Shown here: piece by piece, positions 33,100-33,616 of the stretch
Layout: every line of letters starts with the position of its first letter
Position numbering within the stretch: position 1 is the stretch's first letter
Source: Bacteroidaceae bacterium
GTDB taxonomy: Bacteria > Bacteroidota > Bacteroidia > Bacteroidales > Bacteroidaceae
DNA length: 33,616 bases
Direction: 5' to 3'
Assembly: GCA_024398515.1 (NCBI GenBank)
Contig: JAKSIZ010000029.1
Location: 1 to 33,616, forward strand
Notes under the pieces: generated by a model
The model's database searches: none
The model's input: only the letters and a program-made list of their open reading frames with translations
Told to the model about the DNA's origin: nothing
Position numbers and translations under genes: made by a program

Positions 33100-33616
33100 A
33101 TGAAAAAACTGATTTTTACATTTTTCGCAGCCCTGTGCTGCATGAGCGGATTTGCCAATGGAATAAAGATTGACAATATCTATTACTTCCTTTACAATAC
33201 AGACAAGACGGCTACAGTCACTTATACTGGTGCTACTTTTAAAGAAGAGTCTGAATATACTGGTTCAATCAACATACCATCTACAGTCACTTATAACAAT
33301 CAGGTCTATTCGGTTACAAGAATTATAGGTTATGCATTCTAAGGTTGTTCTGGCTTGACTTCAATAACCATTCCAAGCGGTGTCACGAGTATTGGAGAGA
33401 GAGCATTCCAAGGCTGTTCCGGCTTGACATCAATAGCCATTCCAAACGGTGTCACGAGTATTGGAGAATATGCATTCTATGGTTGTTCCTGCTTGACTTC
33501 AATAACCATTCCAAACGGTGTCACGAGCATTGGAGAACATGCATTCTATGGCTGTTCTGCTTTGACTTCAATAACCATTCCAAGCGGTGTCACGAGTATT
33601 GGAGAGCATGCCTTCG
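33100..33616 (+). pseudogene. BspA-like LRR protein, interrupted by in-frame TAA and cut by the window end
   Basis: From ATG 33100: signal peptide (~1-19, MKKLIFTFFAALCCMSGFA), an N-terminal region (IYYFLYNTDKTATVTYTGAT), then the first repeat IIGYAF followed by TAA at 33340-33342. In the same frame translation continues [18 protein letters not shown], then further 23-residue repeats to the window end. Equivalent codons in the following repeats are TAT (Tyr) or CAA (Gln), so one base change (e.g. TAT to TAA) accounts for the stop. An in-frame ATG at 33043 is less likely to be the start. The 3' end lies beyond the window. It could be a real pseudogene, a sequencing error, or an assembly error in repeats. 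Confidence 0.85.

Overview
The window looks like a chromosomal segment of a gut or rumen Prevotella-type member of the Bacteroidales. Evidence: several starts preceded by the Bacteroidetes promoter pattern (-33 TTTG, 19-20 bp, -7 TAnnTTTG), mostly absent Shine-Dalgarno sites, a BspA-like leucine-rich-repeat protein, dockerin modules, a secreted dipeptidyl peptidase IV, a GH2 beta-galactosidase, a GH5 cellulase and a Fibrobacter-type paralogous domain. No rRNA, tRNA, CRISPR array, integrase or transposase was seen.

Layout. 59-1356: a response regulator overlapping a small membrane protein gene by 4 bp. 1451-2123: a decayed RhuM-family gene (internal deletion plus frame change) whose tail overlaps nth (endonuclease III, 2101-2733). 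prmA follows (2925-3806). On the minus strand come cysE, cysK (cysteine synthesis from serine), a DPP-IV-type S9 peptidase and an acidic protein of unknown function (3840-8692). 9126-17582 is a three-gene unit with its own promoter: a secreted PI-PLC X-domain protein and two very large paralogous secreted proteins (1096 and 1325 aa) with glycine-rich segments and MPD-type repeats. A 1.4 kb repeat-rich intergenic region follows, then a promoter with a long structured leader and an LRR-dockerin-Fib_succ protein (18965-20779). 21141-26896 reads as a GH2 beta-galactosidase, a polyferredoxin-like membrane protein and a Tat-exported aldo/keto reductase with a ferredoxin tail. The minus strand carries a GH5 cellulase with dockerin and a CofE-like ligase (27079-29749). 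29903-32753 is guaB-guaA with a promoter, a structured RNA ending in a terminator upstream of guaB, and a strong terminator after guaA. The window ends in a second LRR gene interrupted by one in-frame TAA.

The most unusual signal is in the intergenic DNA. Four separate gaps each hold exactly three 17-bp palindromes spaced at exactly 23 bp, in two sequence families (AACATTG-core and AAAACTG-core). Other gaps hold 22-bp tandem repeats, 7-bp GGTTGTA-like runs, 8-bp CGAG or CGGTTATG-like runs, a MITE-like hairpin with possible 6-bp target duplications, REP-like hairpins, and an approximately 88-bp dispersed repeat present in opposite orientation near both LRR genes.

Functional reading: the secreted enzymes and surface proteins (DPP-IV, PI-PLC, GH2, GH5, LRR) fit polymer degradation and surface interaction. 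The rest is core metabolism (cysteine, GMP, DNA repair). The GMP synthase lacks its glutaminase domain, and the CofE-like enzyme sits in a lineage not known to make F420.
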